A DNA stretch of 64,000 nucleotides from Gimesia chilikensis (GCF_008329715.1 NZ_VTSR01000022.1:228457-292456); one strand, 5' to 3'; positions 8,329 through 17,856 are shown, numbered from the stretch's first letter. Numbers and translations: made by a program. Notes: generated from the sequence alone by a model not told the origin.

Positions 8329-10032
8329 TTACGTTGTAACAACCGCTTTACCGTAAAATTGATCAAGGTGCGTTTTGTAAGATTGTATCAGATCAGGAGT
8401 CTGCTCAGGTAACACTTTACCGGCTGCAACAAGGCATTCTGTGAGATCGTCTAATGTCTCTTCCTTGAGTGTTTCGGAGAAGATCAGCATTAAACGACGT
8501 TCGACAAGGTCGCCTAAAGTTTCTGCCCACTCATGCTCAATGGTCCAGGCAACATACTGGCGTGGCAGCGAAGTCCCCCGGATCAGTTCCGGAGAAAACT
8601 CGGGGAGCGAATCGAGTATCTCCTCCAGGTAGGTTCCCTGTAGCGTCCAAAGTGCCTTGATGCTGTCCCGGGGGAGCGAGTATTTTTCGGCAAGACGATC
8701 CAGTTCCGTGTTGAAAATGGACTCTGTCTGCGGGTAGCCTTCTGCTCCGGGAACCAGGCGGGTTTTGGATTGTGAGAAATAACTTTTTCCCAGTTTGCGC
8801 AGGATCCGATCAGAAACTTTTTCGGCAAAGGCCCGCCAGGAAGTCAATTTGCCTCCGACCAATGTGACAATCCAGCCAAAGGGACCTTCGTAATCTTTGA
8901 GCGAATGATCGCGGGAGATCGAGGCGGCTTTCCCCTGTGGCTGATAAGGCAGAGGACGAACACCACTGTAATGCAGATTGATATCATCGAGGGTCAGTTC
9001 GACCTGGGGAAAAACCATGTTGACCATCTCTACCAGGTATTTCAGTTCCTCCGGACTCGCGGTGACATCCAGCGGATTACCCTCCACGCGAACATCGGTC
9101 GTGCCGATCAAGGTGGAGTCGCCAAAGGGGAGAATGAAAACCAGTCGACCATCGCTGGCTTCGGAATAGACAGCTTGTGTGCCCAGCGCCTCACGCAGCC
9201 CAGGGTGAAACGAAATGATGTGACTACCCTTGGTTCCCCCCATCAGACGGGGGGACGGTACATCCATCTGTTCCAGCGTCAGATCACCACAGGCCCCCGA
9301 AGCGTTGACGATAACGGTTGGAACGAATTCACTTTCAGGTTGTGCGTCCGCATGCAGATTGCGAATCACCGCGGTCCGCTCTTTGAGCCTGACCTGGTGG
9401 TAGGTCAGCAGTTCGAATTCGATGCCTTTCTCACGGGCAATACGCTGACAATCATGCAGCAGCGCGACGACGAAGCGTTCGGGAAATCGCATTTGTGCAT
9501 CAGAATAGCAGGCCATCCAGCGGAATTTGGACGCATTGATTTGAGGAAGTCCCGTTTCCCCGACATTATGAACGGAATGGCGAGGGAGATTTCCCTTTGA
9601 TGCAAACCAGTCGTAGAGGGTCAGTCCGATGTTGACCAGATACAGTCCGCGTTCTGAAGAGAAATTCAAATGCGAGGTCAGCCAGGGAACGCCCGGCACA
9701 CGGAAGCCACTCAGAAACCGCAGCCCGGAAGAGGGGATTCCCGATGCCCGATGAGACAGGGGAATTGCAAAACGCAGGGGCTTAACCAGGTGGGGAGCCA
9801 GGTTCAACAGGATGCCCCGTTCGTGAACCGATTCACTTACGAGTGAAAAATCGCCATATTCCAGATACCTGAGTCCACCATGAATCAAGCGGGATGATTT
9901 CGACGTCGCCCCCTGTGAGAGATCTCCCTGATCGACGATCGTCACCGGCATATCGTTGAGCAGCAGTTCCCTGGCGATCGCGACGCCATTGATGCCGGCT
10001 CCGAGGATGAGTGCCCGCTCTGATTGATTCAT
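8329..10032 (-). CDS. glpD: FAD-dependent glycerol-3-phosphate dehydrogenase
   Basis: 567 residues. It oxidises sn-glycerol-3-phosphate to dihydroxyacetone phosphate at the membrane and passes electrons to quinone. The N-terminus carries the FAD dinucleotide motif LILGAGINGVAIARELL and the family signature SQGATSKSSRLIHGGLRYLE. TLIGTTDVRVEGNP and SGVRPL follow, and a helical C-terminal GlpO/DAO_C domain covers about 400-530. The length is typical of GlpD. AGGA lies about 9 bases before the ATG. It sits 22 bp after a GNAT gene and 17 bp before the nitrilase gene, so the three probably share a transcript. No glpK or glpF is visible here. Confidence 0.93.
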   Translation of the reverse strand: MNQSERALILGAGINGVAIARELLLNDMPVTIVDQGDLSQGATSKSSRLIHGGLRYLEYGDFSLVSESVHERGILLNLAPHLVKPLRFAIPLSHRASGIPSSGLRFLSGFRVPGVPWLTSHLNFSSERGLYLVNIGLTLYDWFASKGNLPRHSVHNVGETGLPQINASKFRWMACYSDAQMRFPERFVVALLHDCQRIAREKGIEFELLTYHQVRLKERTAVIRNLHADAQPESEFVPTVIVNASGACGDLTLEQMDVPSPRLMGGTKGSHIISFHPGLREALGTQAVYSEASDGRLVFILPFGDSTLIGTTDVRVEGNPLDVTASPEELKYLVEMVNMVFPQVELTLDDINLHYSGVRPLPYQPQGKAASISRDHSLKDYEGPFGWIVTLVGGKLTSWRAFAEKVSDRILRKLGKSYFSQSKTRLVPGAEGYPQTESIFNTELDRLAEKYSLPRDSIKALWTLQGTYLEEILDSLPEFSPELIRGTSLPRQYVAWTIEHEWAETLGDLVERRLMLIFSETLKEETLDDLTECLVAAGKVLPEQTPDLIQSYKTHLDQFYGKAVVTT

Positions 10033-10054
10033 TGAGGTTGTTCCTGCCTGAAGT

Positions 10055-10513
10055 TTAAGTGGTCGGTTGGAATTCCATGATCAGACGATGCTCATGAGGG
10101 CGATAGTAGCCCTCTACCCGGGTACGAACATTGAATCCGAAGCTTTCGTAGAGTTTGACTGCGGGGGTGTTTTCCGGATTTACGGTCAGCAGAACGACGT
10201 CTTGTGCGTCTTGCAGTGCCTGCTGCATCAGGGCCGAGCCGATTCCCTTGCCGCGATAATCAGGGTGGACCATGATTTTGTGAAGAAAAATTTCACTGGT
10301 ATTTGTGGGGAACATCAAGAGCGCTCCTGTCACGCGTTCTCTTTGATCGGGCTGCGACTCCACAGAAATTAGAACCGTCGCATACTCACACCAGAGCCGC
10401 CAGGCATGCTCACCATCAGGGATATAGGTGTCCGGCTCTTCGGGCCAGGCGATACGGTCCAGGGCTGCTACATCCAGAAAATGACCCGGTTGAGCCAGTT
10501 TAATCTTATACAA
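10055..10513 (-). CDS. GNAT-family N-acetyltransferase
   Basis: 152 residues. The start is a TTG at 10513 with AAAGG upstream; the nearby ATG is out of frame. The acetyl-CoA loop is plain: IMVHPDYRGKGIGSALMQQA (the R/Q-x-x-G-x-G/A motif), followed by VLLTVNPENTPAVKLYESFG and a C-terminal YYRPHEH. This matches GNAT enzymes of the RimI type in layout, but the acceptor (protein, amine or small molecule) cannot be read from sequence. It is the first gene of the GNAT-glpD-nitrilase run and is divergent from the XylR-like regulator across 185 bp. Confidence 0.88.
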   Translation of the reverse strand: MYKIKLAQPGHFLDVAALDRIAWPEEPDTYIPDGEHAWRLWCEYATVLISVESQPDQRERVTGALLMFPTNTSEIFLHKIMVHPDYRGKGIGSALMQQALQDAQDVVLLTVNPENTPAVKLYESFGFNVRTRVEGYYRPHEHRLIMEFQPTT

Positions 10514-10698
10514 TCCAAAAGCCTTTCATTGTCGCTTTTTTTCAGAGAATCTGCGGCTGAGATACTGAAGCCTATTGTACGATCTCATCTGAACTGTTTC
10601 GATCTTGATTGAATAGAATTCGGCGTTCCGGTAAAAGATTAAGTGGCTTTTAAATCCATCTTGAAATATTCCGCTGACAACATCTGCTTGCTGATCAC

Positions 10699-11856
10699 AT
10701 GACTTCCTCTTCCATTCCCCACGTGGCACTGCTGATTGAGACCTCCCGCTCCCATGGGCGCGGGCTGTTGAACGGCATTCGTCAGTTTATCGCTGAGAAT
10801 GAAGAGTGGTCTGTGTTTCTGATGCCCCGCTCCCTGGATTCTCAGATTCCGGACTGGATCTCCCGCTGGAAAGGGGATGGAATTCTCAGTCGAACGACCA
10901 GCCAGGAAATGGCCGACGCGATCACCGCTTCCGGGATTCCCACCGTTGAACTGCGGTCGACGAAACTCAAGCATGCCTTTCCGTTTCTGGGGATCGATAA
11001 CCGGGCCATGGGACGACTGGTCGCCGAGCATTTTCTCGAACGGGGGATTCGTCACTTCGGTGTCTATGAAATCGGTATCGAAGTCTATTTTGAAGAACGC
11101 AGGGACAATTACATTCAAACGATCCAGCAGGCGGGTTACGAAGTGAGTGTGTTTTCCGCGGCAGAAGATTCGGAGGCCCCTCGCGAATGGGAGAAGCACC
11201 AGGAACAGATGGCAAACTGGGTACGTGGTCTCCCCAAACCGGTGGGGATCATGGCATGTACCGATCAGCTCGGTTTCTGGTTGCTGGATGCCTGTGACCG
11301 GGCAGGAATCTCGGTTCCCGATGAGGTGGCCGTGGTAGGCGTCGAAAATGACGAGATCCTCTGCATGATGGCCCGGCCGCCACTTTCGAGCGTGGCTTTC
11401 AACTCAGCCCGGATTGGTTACGAGGCGGCAGCGTTGTTGAGCAGATTGATGCAGGGGGAGCCAGTCCCGGAAGAACCGTTCATGATTGATCCCCTGGGAA
11501 TTGTGACACGTCAGTCTTCCGATGTCGTCGCCGTGGATGATCCGGAGCTGGCCATGGCGCTGCGGTTCATTCGCGAGAATGCCTGTCGTGGAATTCAGGT
11601 GGGGGATATTCTCAAACAGGTTCCGCTGTCTCGAACCGCGTTGGAACGACAGATGAAAGCGGCCATTGGACGTTCTCCCAAAGCAGAGATTCTCCGCAAC
11701 CAGCTGGAACGGGCCAAAGAACTGCTCGTCTCGACCGAATTGTCTCTGGCACAGATCTCGGAACGCGTTGGATTTCGGCACGCACAGCATTTCAGCACGA
11801 TATTCAAGGAGAAACTGGGGGAAACGCCGGGCTCTTATCGTGCTAAAATGCACTGA
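10699..11856 (+). CDS. XylR-like AraC-family transcriptional regulator with LacI-type sensor domain
   Basis: 385 residues. Residues about 8-280 are a periplasmic-binding-protein-like sensor (VALLIETSRSHGRGLLNGIR, GIDNRAMGRLVAEHFLERG, VGVENDEILCMMARPPLSSV). Residues about 285-385 are an AraC double helix-turn-helix (GIQVGDILKQVPLSRTALER, then LSLAQISERVGFRHAQHFS, FKEKLGETPGSYR). This is the XylR layout, in which a sugar bound by the sensor switches DNA binding. The sugar may not be xylose. A weak promoter (TTGAAT 10609-10614, 17 bp, TAAAAG 10632-10637) lies upstream. The catabolic genes that follow on the same strand after 164 bp are its most likely targets. Confidence 0.9.
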   Translation: MTSSSIPHVALLIETSRSHGRGLLNGIRQFIAENEEWSVFLMPRSLDSQIPDWISRWKGDGILSRTTSQEMADAITASGIPTVELRSTKLKHAFPFLGIDNRAMGRLVAEHFLERGIRHFGVYEIGIEVYFEERRDNYIQTIQQAGYEVSVFSAAEDSEAPREWEKHQEQMANWVRGLPKPVGIMACTDQLGFWLLDACDRAGISVPDEVAVVGVENDEILCMMARPPLSSVAFNSARIGYEAAALLSRLMQGEPVPEEPFMIDPLGIVTRQSSDVVAVDDPELAMALRFIRENACRGIQVGDILKQVPLSRTALERQMKAAIGRSPKAEILRNQLERAKELLVSTELSLAQISERVGFRHAQHFSTIFKEKLGETPGSYRAKMH

Positions 11857-11901
11857 ATTAACGTTTTGCTGACAAGATCCTGGAGCATTTTCAGGTCATA
11901 A

Positions 11902-11930
11902 TTGTGATTTGATACGCAAAACCTGATAAT
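11902..11930 (+). promoter_or_regulatory. Candidate promoter of the catabolic gene run
   Basis: TTGTGA at 11902-11907 and GATAAT at 11925-11930 are 17 bp apart, a good sigma-70-like pair. It lies 90 bases before the PfpI-like gene and just after the regulator gene, where a regulated promoter would be expected. Confidence 0.4.
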
Positions 11931-12020
11931 GTTTATGGGAATCCGTAATGACGGGGAGGGGATCCCTCGTAAAATTAATTCCGTTCGAAGTTCATATTTT
12001 ACGTAGAAGGAAAGACTTGA

Positions 12021-12584
12021 ATGAACAAGGTGCTGATCATCGTTGGTGATGCCACAGAAACTGTCGATACGCTGTATCCCTACTATCGCCTGATTGAGGG
12101 AGGCTATGAACCTGTCGTCGCAGCTCCCGAAAAACGGCGGTACCAGATGGTATTGCATGAAGTCAAACCGGGCTGGACCATCACCAAAGAATGGGAAGGG
12201 TATTCGATCGAAGCAGACATCGCTTTCAAAGATATCAAAGAAGAAGAATACCTGGGTATCTTTTTCAGTGGTGGACGTGCGCCAGAGTACATTCGCGACG
12301 ATGAGGATCTGATCCGCATCACACAGCATTTCTTCGAAACCGGAAAGCCGATCGCTTCCGTCTGCCACGGAGTGGAAATTCCAGCGCGGGCCGGGTGCGT
12401 CAAAGGCCGTCGGATGGCCACTGTGCCTAAGTGCCAGTTTGATCTGGAAGTCTGTGGCGGCATTTTTGTCAATGAGCCCTGTGTGATTGACGGGAATCTC
12501 GTCAGCGGCCGCACCTACCATGACCACGGACACTATATGGGACCCTGGATGAAAATGCTGGATGAAGCCCAGAGCCAGTTCTGA
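12021..12584 (+). CDS. DJ-1/PfpI family protein
   Basis: 187 residues of the class-I glutamine-amidotransferase-like flavodoxin fold. The nucleophile elbow is SVCHGVE with Cys115, and an acidic residue sits in the usual position early in the chain (DATETVDTLYPYYRL). Members act as glyoxalase III, deglycase-like, chaperone or protease enzymes; the sequence does not say which. AAGGAAAG precedes the ATG. It is the first gene after the candidate promoter and 44 bp before the Gfo/Idh/MocA gene, so it probably belongs to the same transcript. A role in removing reactive carbonyls during sugar breakdown is only a guess. Confidence 0.9.
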   Translation: MNKVLIIVGDATETVDTLYPYYRLIEGGYEPVVAAPEKRRYQMVLHEVKPGWTITKEWEGYSIEADIAFKDIKEEEYLGIFFSGGRAPEYIRDDEDLIRITQHFFETGKPIASVCHGVEIPARAGCVKGRRMATVPKCQFDLEVCGGIFVNEPCVIDGNLVSGRTYHDHGHYMGPWMKMLDEAQSQF

Positions 12585-12628
12585 TTTGAATTCAATAACC
12601 AATCTTGCCAGCGCAACAGGAGAGTGTA

Positions 12629-13957
12629 ATGACTTCACGGAAACTGACACGTCGATCATTTCTGAAAACTTCTGCAGCCGGTCTGCCGCTTGCCTGCCTG
12701 GCACCGGGGGTCTTCGTCAATACGGCACGCTCTGCTCAAAAGTCACGGAACTCAAACGAGCGGCTGAAGATTGGTTCCATTGGTATGCGTTACCAGGGAT
12801 CGGTCATCGCAGATAAAGCGCAGGAATATGGCGACATCGTCGCGATAGCCGACGTGGATCGTGAGATCGCGCAGAAGGCCCGCAAGCAGTTTGGCGGTAA
12901 AGCGACACTGTTTGAAGATTACCGTGAGATGCTTGAAAAGGCCGACATTGATGTCGTAACGATCGGCGCACCCGATCACTGGCATACTAAAATGCTGATC
13001 GATGCCTGCCGGGCCGGGAAAGACGTCTATTGTGAAAAGCCACTCACACTGACCGTAGATGAAGGTAAGATCCTGAACCGGGTTGTCAAAGATACCAACG
13101 CGGTCGTGCAGGTCGGAACCTGGCAGCGAAGCGATCATCGTTTCCGCCAGGCCGTTGAAATGGTACATGACGGACGCATCGGCAACCTGAAGAAGGTGAC
13201 CGTCACGCTCAGTAAAAACAAAACGGGTGGTCCCTTCAAGCCCGAGCCTGTCCCTTCAGTCTTAAACTGGGATTTGTGGCAGGGGCAGACTCCTGATGTG
13301 CCTTATATTAAGGAACGTTGTCACTATACGTTCCGCTGGTGGTATGAGTATTCGGGGGGCCAGATGACTGACTGGGGCGCGCATCACATTGATATCGCCC
13401 AGTGGGGAGCTGGAATGCAGGATACCGGTCCTGTCGATATCGAAGGGACCGCCACATTTCCGAACGTCGAAAACGGCTACAATGTTGCCCTCGACTACCA
13501 TTTGAAGGCCCGCTATGCCAACGGGGTGATTCTGGAAGTCAATGACACCGGTCGAACCGGCGTCATGTTTGAAGGTGACGAGGGACGAATGTTTGTAAAC
13601 CGGGGGACGATCGCCGGTAAACCCGTCGAGGATCTGAAGCAGAATCCACTGCCCCGCGAAAAGTTTAATGTCTATGCTCACGACAATCTCTCCCGACCTC
13701 CCCGGATGGGCAAACTGGATGCGATTGTCAATCACATGGGCAATTTCTTCGACTGCATCGAATCTCGCGAAACGCCGATCTCGAGTGTGCAGAATCAGCA
13801 CCGTTCAGTTTCAGTCTGTCATATCGGCAATATCTCTCAACGCCTGGGGCGTAAGCTGACCTGGGATCCCGAACAGGAACTGTTTGTGGGAGACGACGAA
13901 GCCAATACGTGGCTCAAACGGGAGCAGAGAAAAGGTTACGAAATCACTGATTCCTGA
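12629..13957 (+). CDS. Gfo/Idh/MocA-family oxidoreductase with Tat signal
   Basis: 442 residues from the ATG at 12629, which has AGGAG 6 bases upstream. The N-terminus carries a twin-arginine signal (TRRSFLKTSAAGLPLACLA), so it is exported folded with its cofactor. The Rossmann domain follows (IGSIGMRYQGSVIADKA, IVAIADVDREIAQKA), then the family's YCEKPLTLTVDEG with Glu136-Lys137-Pro138. The C-terminal alpha/beta domain has WWYEYSGGQMTDWGAHHIDI, where the His residues are usual for the planctomycete subfamily. Such enzymes oxidise or epimerise sugars, inositols or sugar acids with NAD(P). It precedes a PhyH dioxygenase and a sugar isomerase in the same direction. Confidence 0.92.
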   Translation: MTSRKLTRRSFLKTSAAGLPLACLAPGVFVNTARSAQKSRNSNERLKIGSIGMRYQGSVIADKAQEYGDIVAIADVDREIAQKARKQFGGKATLFEDYREMLEKADIDVVTIGAPDHWHTKMLIDACRAGKDVYCEKPLTLTVDEGKILNRVVKDTNAVVQVGTWQRSDHRFRQAVEMVHDGRIGNLKKVTVTLSKNKTGGPFKPEPVPSVLNWDLWQGQTPDVPYIKERCHYTFRWWYEYSGGQMTDWGAHHIDIAQWGAGMQDTGPVDIEGTATFPNVENGYNVALDYHLKARYANGVILEVNDTGRTGVMFEGDEGRMFVNRGTIAGKPVEDLKQNPLPREKFNVYAHDNLSRPPRMGKLDAIVNHMGNFFDCIESRETPISSVQNQHRSVSVCHIGNISQRLGRKLTWDPEQELFVGDDEANTWLKREQRKGYEITDS

Positions 13958-14021
13958 ACCGTAGTCAGTTCAGCGTTAAACAAGTTTCGCCTGTCCCGTT
14001 TTTCTACAACCAGGAGCAATC

Positions 14022-14780
14022 ATGTCGGTTTCCACAGGGATCATCACGGAAGAGCATAAACGTCAGTTTGAGGAAGAGGGATATTTTATTCTGGAGAGGG
14101 TCATCCCCGAAGAGGATCTACAGATCATTCGGGATTCCTGTGCTCATCTGATCGATCTGATGCATCAGGAAATGGATCGGCTGGGAACAGACCATATTCA
14201 TATTAGCCATCGAGGCAAACGTTACCACATCGCGAAAAAATACGATCAGGCGCCACGTCTGACTGAATATGTATTTGGCGATCTGATGGCGGAAATCTGT
14301 AAGGCCACCATCGGAGACACAGCGTATCTGTTTTACGATCAGTACGTTGTCAAAGCGGCGGAGAAGGGGATCAAGTTTTCCTGGCACCAGGATTCTGGCT
14401 ACCTGGGGTTCAATCATCGTCCCTATGTGACGGTCTGGGCGGCCGTAGATGATATGACCGTGGAAAACGGGACCGTTGATGTGTTGCCCTTTTCGACGGT
14501 TGGTATCCGTTCCTTAGTGGAACACATTCGGGATCCTGAGACCGGCGACAAAACCGGCTACTTCGGTAAGGAACCGGGAGTCACAGCAGTCGTTCCCGCA
14601 GGGAGCCTGGCTGTGTTCAGTTCTCTCACCTTCCATCGCAGTGGTGCTAATACGACCGATAAAATGCGTCGGGCGTACGTCACCCAATATTCACCGGAAC
14701 CAATTTATGATCCGGAAACCGGTCAGCCCAAACATTTGGCGGTACCGTTCCTTAAAGGTGGGGACCGCGTGGTATCCTGA
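14022..14780 (+). CDS. Phytanoyl-CoA dioxygenase (PhyH) family Fe(II)/2-oxoglutarate oxygenase
   Basis: 252 residues, cytoplasmic (no signal peptide). The iron-binding facial triad can be assigned: His122 and Asp124 in FSWHQDSGY, and His205 in [18 protein letters not shown]; an arginine downstream should hold 2-oxoglutarate. The N-terminus has the family start ([20 protein letters not shown]). PhyH enzymes hydroxylate many small molecules, not only phytanoyl-CoA, and are abundant in planctomycetes next to Gfo/Idh genes. AGGAG lies a few bases before the ATG. Its place between an oxidoreductase and a sugar isomerase suggests a sugar- or osmolyte-like substrate. Confidence 0.9.
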   Translation: MSVSTGIITEEHKRQFEEEGYFILERVIPEEDLQIIRDSCAHLIDLMHQEMDRLGTDHIHISHRGKRYHIAKKYDQAPRLTEYVFGDLMAEICKATIGDTAYLFYDQYVVKAAEKGIKFSWHQDSGYLGFNHRPYVTVWAAVDDMTVENGTVDVLPFSTVGIRSLVEHIRDPETGDKTGYFGKEPGVTAVVPAGSLAVFSSLTFHRSGANTTDKMRRAYVTQYSPEPIYDPETGQPKHLAVPFLKGGDRVVS

Positions 14781-14817
14781 TCAATTGAGTGAAACAGAAC
14801 TTTAGAAAGACAGACCA

Positions 14818-15759
14818 ATGCACGAACAGATCACTCGTCGCGGTTTTAATAAACGACTGCTGGGAACAGCCTGTGCAGCGACTTTGGCTGGCAACACTCT
14901 GGCTGCGGCGACTAAAACACCACAAAAGGCATTTCAACTGAACTACATTGTCGCTTCCTGTATGTATGGGACACTCCCCCTGGAAACGATTCTGCAGGAA
15001 ACTCCCAAAACGGGAGCGCAATATCTGGAGATCTGGGCGAAACGGCACGGGAACCAACGCGAGCAGATTGACGAGTTGGGCGTCGAAAAGACAAAGCAGC
15101 TGTTTGATCAATACAACGTCAAGCTGGGCAGCTTTACCTGTTTCAAGTATGGCCTGTTCAACATGCAGGGCGAGATGGACCTGGTCAAGCAGTTGGGCGG
15201 TGACATGGTGATCTGTAACAGCGGAGGTCCCAAAGGTCTGAAAGGGGCCGAACTGAAAGCTGCGATTAAAAAGTTTGCCGAAAAGCTGAAACCGCATGTC
15301 GATGCTGCTGCTGAGAAGGGCGTCATTGTCGGCCTGGAGAATCATGGAGGTGGATTAATCAATGATCCGGATACACAGCTCTGGCTGATGGAAATGCTGC
15401 CAGCGAAAAACTTCGGAATCGCGCTGGCTCCCTATCACCTGGAACAGGATCCGGAGATGATGGCCCGGCTGATTCAAGATCTGGATGAACGGCTCGTGCA
15501 CTTCCAGGCCTGGCAACACGGCATGGGCTGTATTAAGAAACTTCCCAAGGAACAGGAACTCCTGCAACTGCCTGGTCGAGGTGACCTGAATTTTGTTCCC
15601 GTCCTCGCAGCACTTAAACAGATCAACTACCAGGGACGAACCGAAATCTTCATGCATCCCGTACCCCGCGGAATTCCGATTATGCCTACCGCGGAACAGG
15701 TGACGGCTGAGATCAACCGTTCTCGCGCCTATCTGGAGAACTGTCTGAAACAGGCATGA
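14818..15759 (+). CDS. Sugar phosphate isomerase/epimerase-like TIM-barrel protein with Tat-like signal
   Basis: 313 residues. The N-terminus has a twin-arginine-like signal (ITRRGFNKRLLGTACAATLA), so it is probably exported. The rest is an AP_endonuc_2 / xylose isomerase-like barrel: ILQETPKTGAQYLEIWAKRH, HVDAAAEKGVIVGLENHGGG, FGIALAPYHLE, LVHFQAWQHGMG, and a last strand IFMHPVPRGI. Metal ligands are plausibly the Glu of GLENHGG and later His/Asp residues, as in the family. Its stop overlaps a possible ATG of the following sulfatase (ATGA), so the two genes are at least co-transcribed. Confidence 0.85.
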   Translation: MHEQITRRGFNKRLLGTACAATLAGNTLAAATKTPQKAFQLNYIVASCMYGTLPLETILQETPKTGAQYLEIWAKRHGNQREQIDELGVEKTKQLFDQYNVKLGSFTCFKYGLFNMQGEMDLVKQLGGDMVICNSGGPKGLKGAELKAAIKKFAEKLKPHVDAAAEKGVIVGLENHGGGLINDPDTQLWLMEMLPAKNFGIALAPYHLEQDPEMMARLIQDLDERLVHFQAWQHGMGCIKKLPKEQELLQLPGRGDLNFVPVLAALKQINYQGRTEIFMHPVPRGIPIMPTAEQVTAEINRSRAYLENCLKQA

Positions 15760-15800
15760 ACTGCAATCGCAACTCAACACCAAGACTGAGGCTGTTTTTC

Positions 15801-17588
15801 ATGAAAGTACGACGTATCCTCCTGACGGCGGTATTCGGTCTGATCTGTCTGATGTCTCTGGAACATGCTCAGGCACAGGAACCAACCAAGCGGCCCAATA
15901 TTCTGCTGATTATGGCTGACGACCAGGGATACTGGGACACGGAAGTTGCTGGCAACCCTCACATCGAAACGCCTGCTTTAAAACAGATGGCGGCGGAAGG
16001 GGTCACGTTCACACACTTCCATGCAAACATGGTATGTGCTCCCACGCGTGCCGGATTGATGACGGGGCGACATTATCTGCGGACCGGACTTTATAACACG
16101 CGTTTTGGTGGTGATACGCTGGGCCGGAATGAGACGACGATCGCACAGGTGCTGAAATCAGCCGGCTATCGGACGGCGTTGTTCGGAAAATGGCACCTCG
16201 GGCGTTATTCTCAATATCAACCGCACCGGCGGGGTTTCGATCATTTCTTCGGTCATTACCATGGTCATATCGAACGCTATTCGAATCCAGACCAGGTGGT
16301 GGTAAACGGGCAACCGGTCGAAACACGTGGCTATGTTACTGATCTGTTTACTGAGGCGGCGATCGATTTTATCAAACGCGACCAGCAGCAGCCTTTCTTC
16401 TGTTTTCTGGCCTTCAATGCACCGCATTCTCCTTTTTTGCTGGATACGACTCACTTCGGTCAACCGGAGGGGGACAAGCTAATCGAAAAATACCTCGCCA
16501 AGGGGCTACCTCTCCGAGAAGCACGCATTTATGGAATGGTGGAACGCATTGATCAAAATCTTAGTCGATTGTTCAAAATGCTGAAGGAACAAGGACTGGA
16601 TGAAGAAACGCTGGTGATTTATACCAGCGATAATGGAGGCGTCAGCAAGGCGTTCAAGGCGGGCCTTAAAGGAAGCAAGGGGAGTGCCTATGAAGGGGGG
16701 ACGCGCGTGCCTTTCGTCGTCCGCTGGCCTGGTCAGATTCCAGCAGGAAAACAGACCGACGCGCTGGTAGCTCAGATTGATTTGTTTCCCACGTTCTGCG
16801 AACTGGCGGGAGTCAGTATTCCCGAAGGTGTTGACCTTGATGGAAAATCCATCCTGTCTCTCATGCTGCAGGGGGGAGGTGAGTCGCCTCACGAGTACCT
16901 GTATCACACCTGGGATCGTTACACACCGAATCCATGGCATCGCTGGTCGATTCACGGTCCACGGTTCAAGCTGGTAGGACACGATCCTCAAGGCAAAAAG
17001 AAACAGCAGGAGCCGGCTGGTCAGTTGTATGACCTCACAGCAGATCCAGGTGAGACCAAGGACGTCTCCCGGAAATACCCCGAAGAGGCTTCCCGCCTGC
17101 GAAATGAGTTTCACCGCTGGTTCGATGATGTGACTCAGGGGCAGGAATATCAGCCGGCTGCGATACCTGTGGGAGATCCTACGGAAACGGTTGTCGAGTT
17201 ACAGCCGAGCTGGGCCATCATTGATGGTGACGGACTCGAATATTCGTTCGACGGATATGACTGGGATACCCTTGATGGCTGGAAATCCAACAAGAGTACC
17301 GCGCATTGGCAGTTGGACGTACTGAGACCGGGCCGTTATGAGGTCGAACTCAGCTATGGATATCGTTCGGAACCCACGACAAGCGGAACTCTGCAACTGA
17401 CAGTAGGGGATCAGAGCCTGAGTTGTAAGTTCCCCATGACGACAAGCCAAAATGTCTTCATGAAAACCAAGACGGGCACGCTGACTCTGCCACAGGGAGC
17501 ACAGAAGCTCACAATTCGGGCCGCTGCCCCCGAGGGGATTCAGGGACTGCGGCTGAATTCAATCTGGCTCAAAGCCTTACCTGAATAA
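15801..17588 (+). CDS. Exported sulfatase (arylsulfatase-like, formylglycine type)
   Basis: 595 residues from the ATG at 15801, which starts a clean signal peptide (MKVRRILLTAVFGLICLM, then HAQAQEP) and has GAGG 9 bases upstream. An ATG at 15756 overlapping the previous stop is an alternative. The core has RPNILLIMADDQGYWD (metal site) and VCAPTRAGLMTGRH, where Cys79 lies in CxPxR and should become formylglycine. GKWHLG, SDNGG and GTRVPFVVRWPG follow. The last 140 residues (WQLDVLRPGRYEVELSYGY) form an extra beta-sandwich, perhaps a carbohydrate-binding module. It removes sulfate esters, probably from a sulfated glycan. A separate FGE is needed for maturation, and none with catalytic cysteines is visible in this window. 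Confidence 0.93.
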   Translation: MKVRRILLTAVFGLICLMSLEHAQAQEPTKRPNILLIMADDQGYWDTEVAGNPHIETPALKQMAAEGVTFTHFHANMVCAPTRAGLMTGRHYLRTGLYNTRFGGDTLGRNETTIAQVLKSAGYRTALFGKWHLGRYSQYQPHRRGFDHFFGHYHGHIERYSNPDQVVVNGQPVETRGYVTDLFTEAAIDFIKRDQQQPFFCFLAFNAPHSPFLLDTTHFGQPEGDKLIEKYLAKGLPLREARIYGMVERIDQNLSRLFKMLKEQGLDEETLVIYTSDNGGVSKAFKAGLKGSKGSAYEGGTRVPFVVRWPGQIPAGKQTDALVAQIDLFPTFCELAGVSIPEGVDLDGKSILSLMLQGGGESPHEYLYHTWDRYTPNPWHRWSIHGPRFKLVGHDPQGKKKQQEPAGQLYDLTADPGETKDVSRKYPEEASRLRNEFHRWFDDVTQGQEYQPAAIPVGDPTETVVELQPSWAIIDGDGLEYSFDGYDWDTLDGWKSNKSTAHWQLDVLRPGRYEVELSYGYRSEPTTSGTLQLTVGDQSLSCKFPMTTSQNVFMKTKTGTLTLPQGAQKLTIRAAAPEGIQGLRLNSIWLKALPE

Positions 17589-17595
17589 ATCAGGA

Positions 17596-17856
17596 TCAGA
17601 GTGACTTACGAATTCGCTGGAAGCTTTCCTGGATCTCTTTGCCGACATTCCATAGCGCGTCCGCTACTCCGCCAGCTGATTCCGAGACGGCATCTTTCAT
17701 CGGTTTATAATCGTCCTTCAGTTTATCAAACCGATCCGTGACCTGTTCCCACTCGTCCTGTGCTTCTTTCTTTCCCAGATGAATTTTCAAGGCCAGTTCA
17801 TCGCGTTGTTGTTGCAGAGCACTGATCAGTTCGTCCATGCGATTGCGGTTGGTCAT
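17596..17856 (-). CDS. Small coiled-coil protein of unknown function
   Basis: 86 residues, strongly charged and helical. Heptad-like spacing of leucine and isoleucine through DELISALQQQRDELALKIHL suggests a coiled coil, and a C-terminal amphipathic helix includes SAGGVADALWNVGKEI. There is no signal peptide or cysteine. It converges on the sulfatase gene with 7 bp between stops. Similar short proteins with a GG-x-ADALW-like helix occur in other bacteria as uncharacterised families; I cannot name a function. Confidence 0.7.
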   Translation of the reverse strand: MTNRNRMDELISALQQQRDELALKIHLGKKEAQDEWEQVTDRFDKLKDDYKPMKDAVSESAGGVADALWNVGKEIQESFQRIRKSL

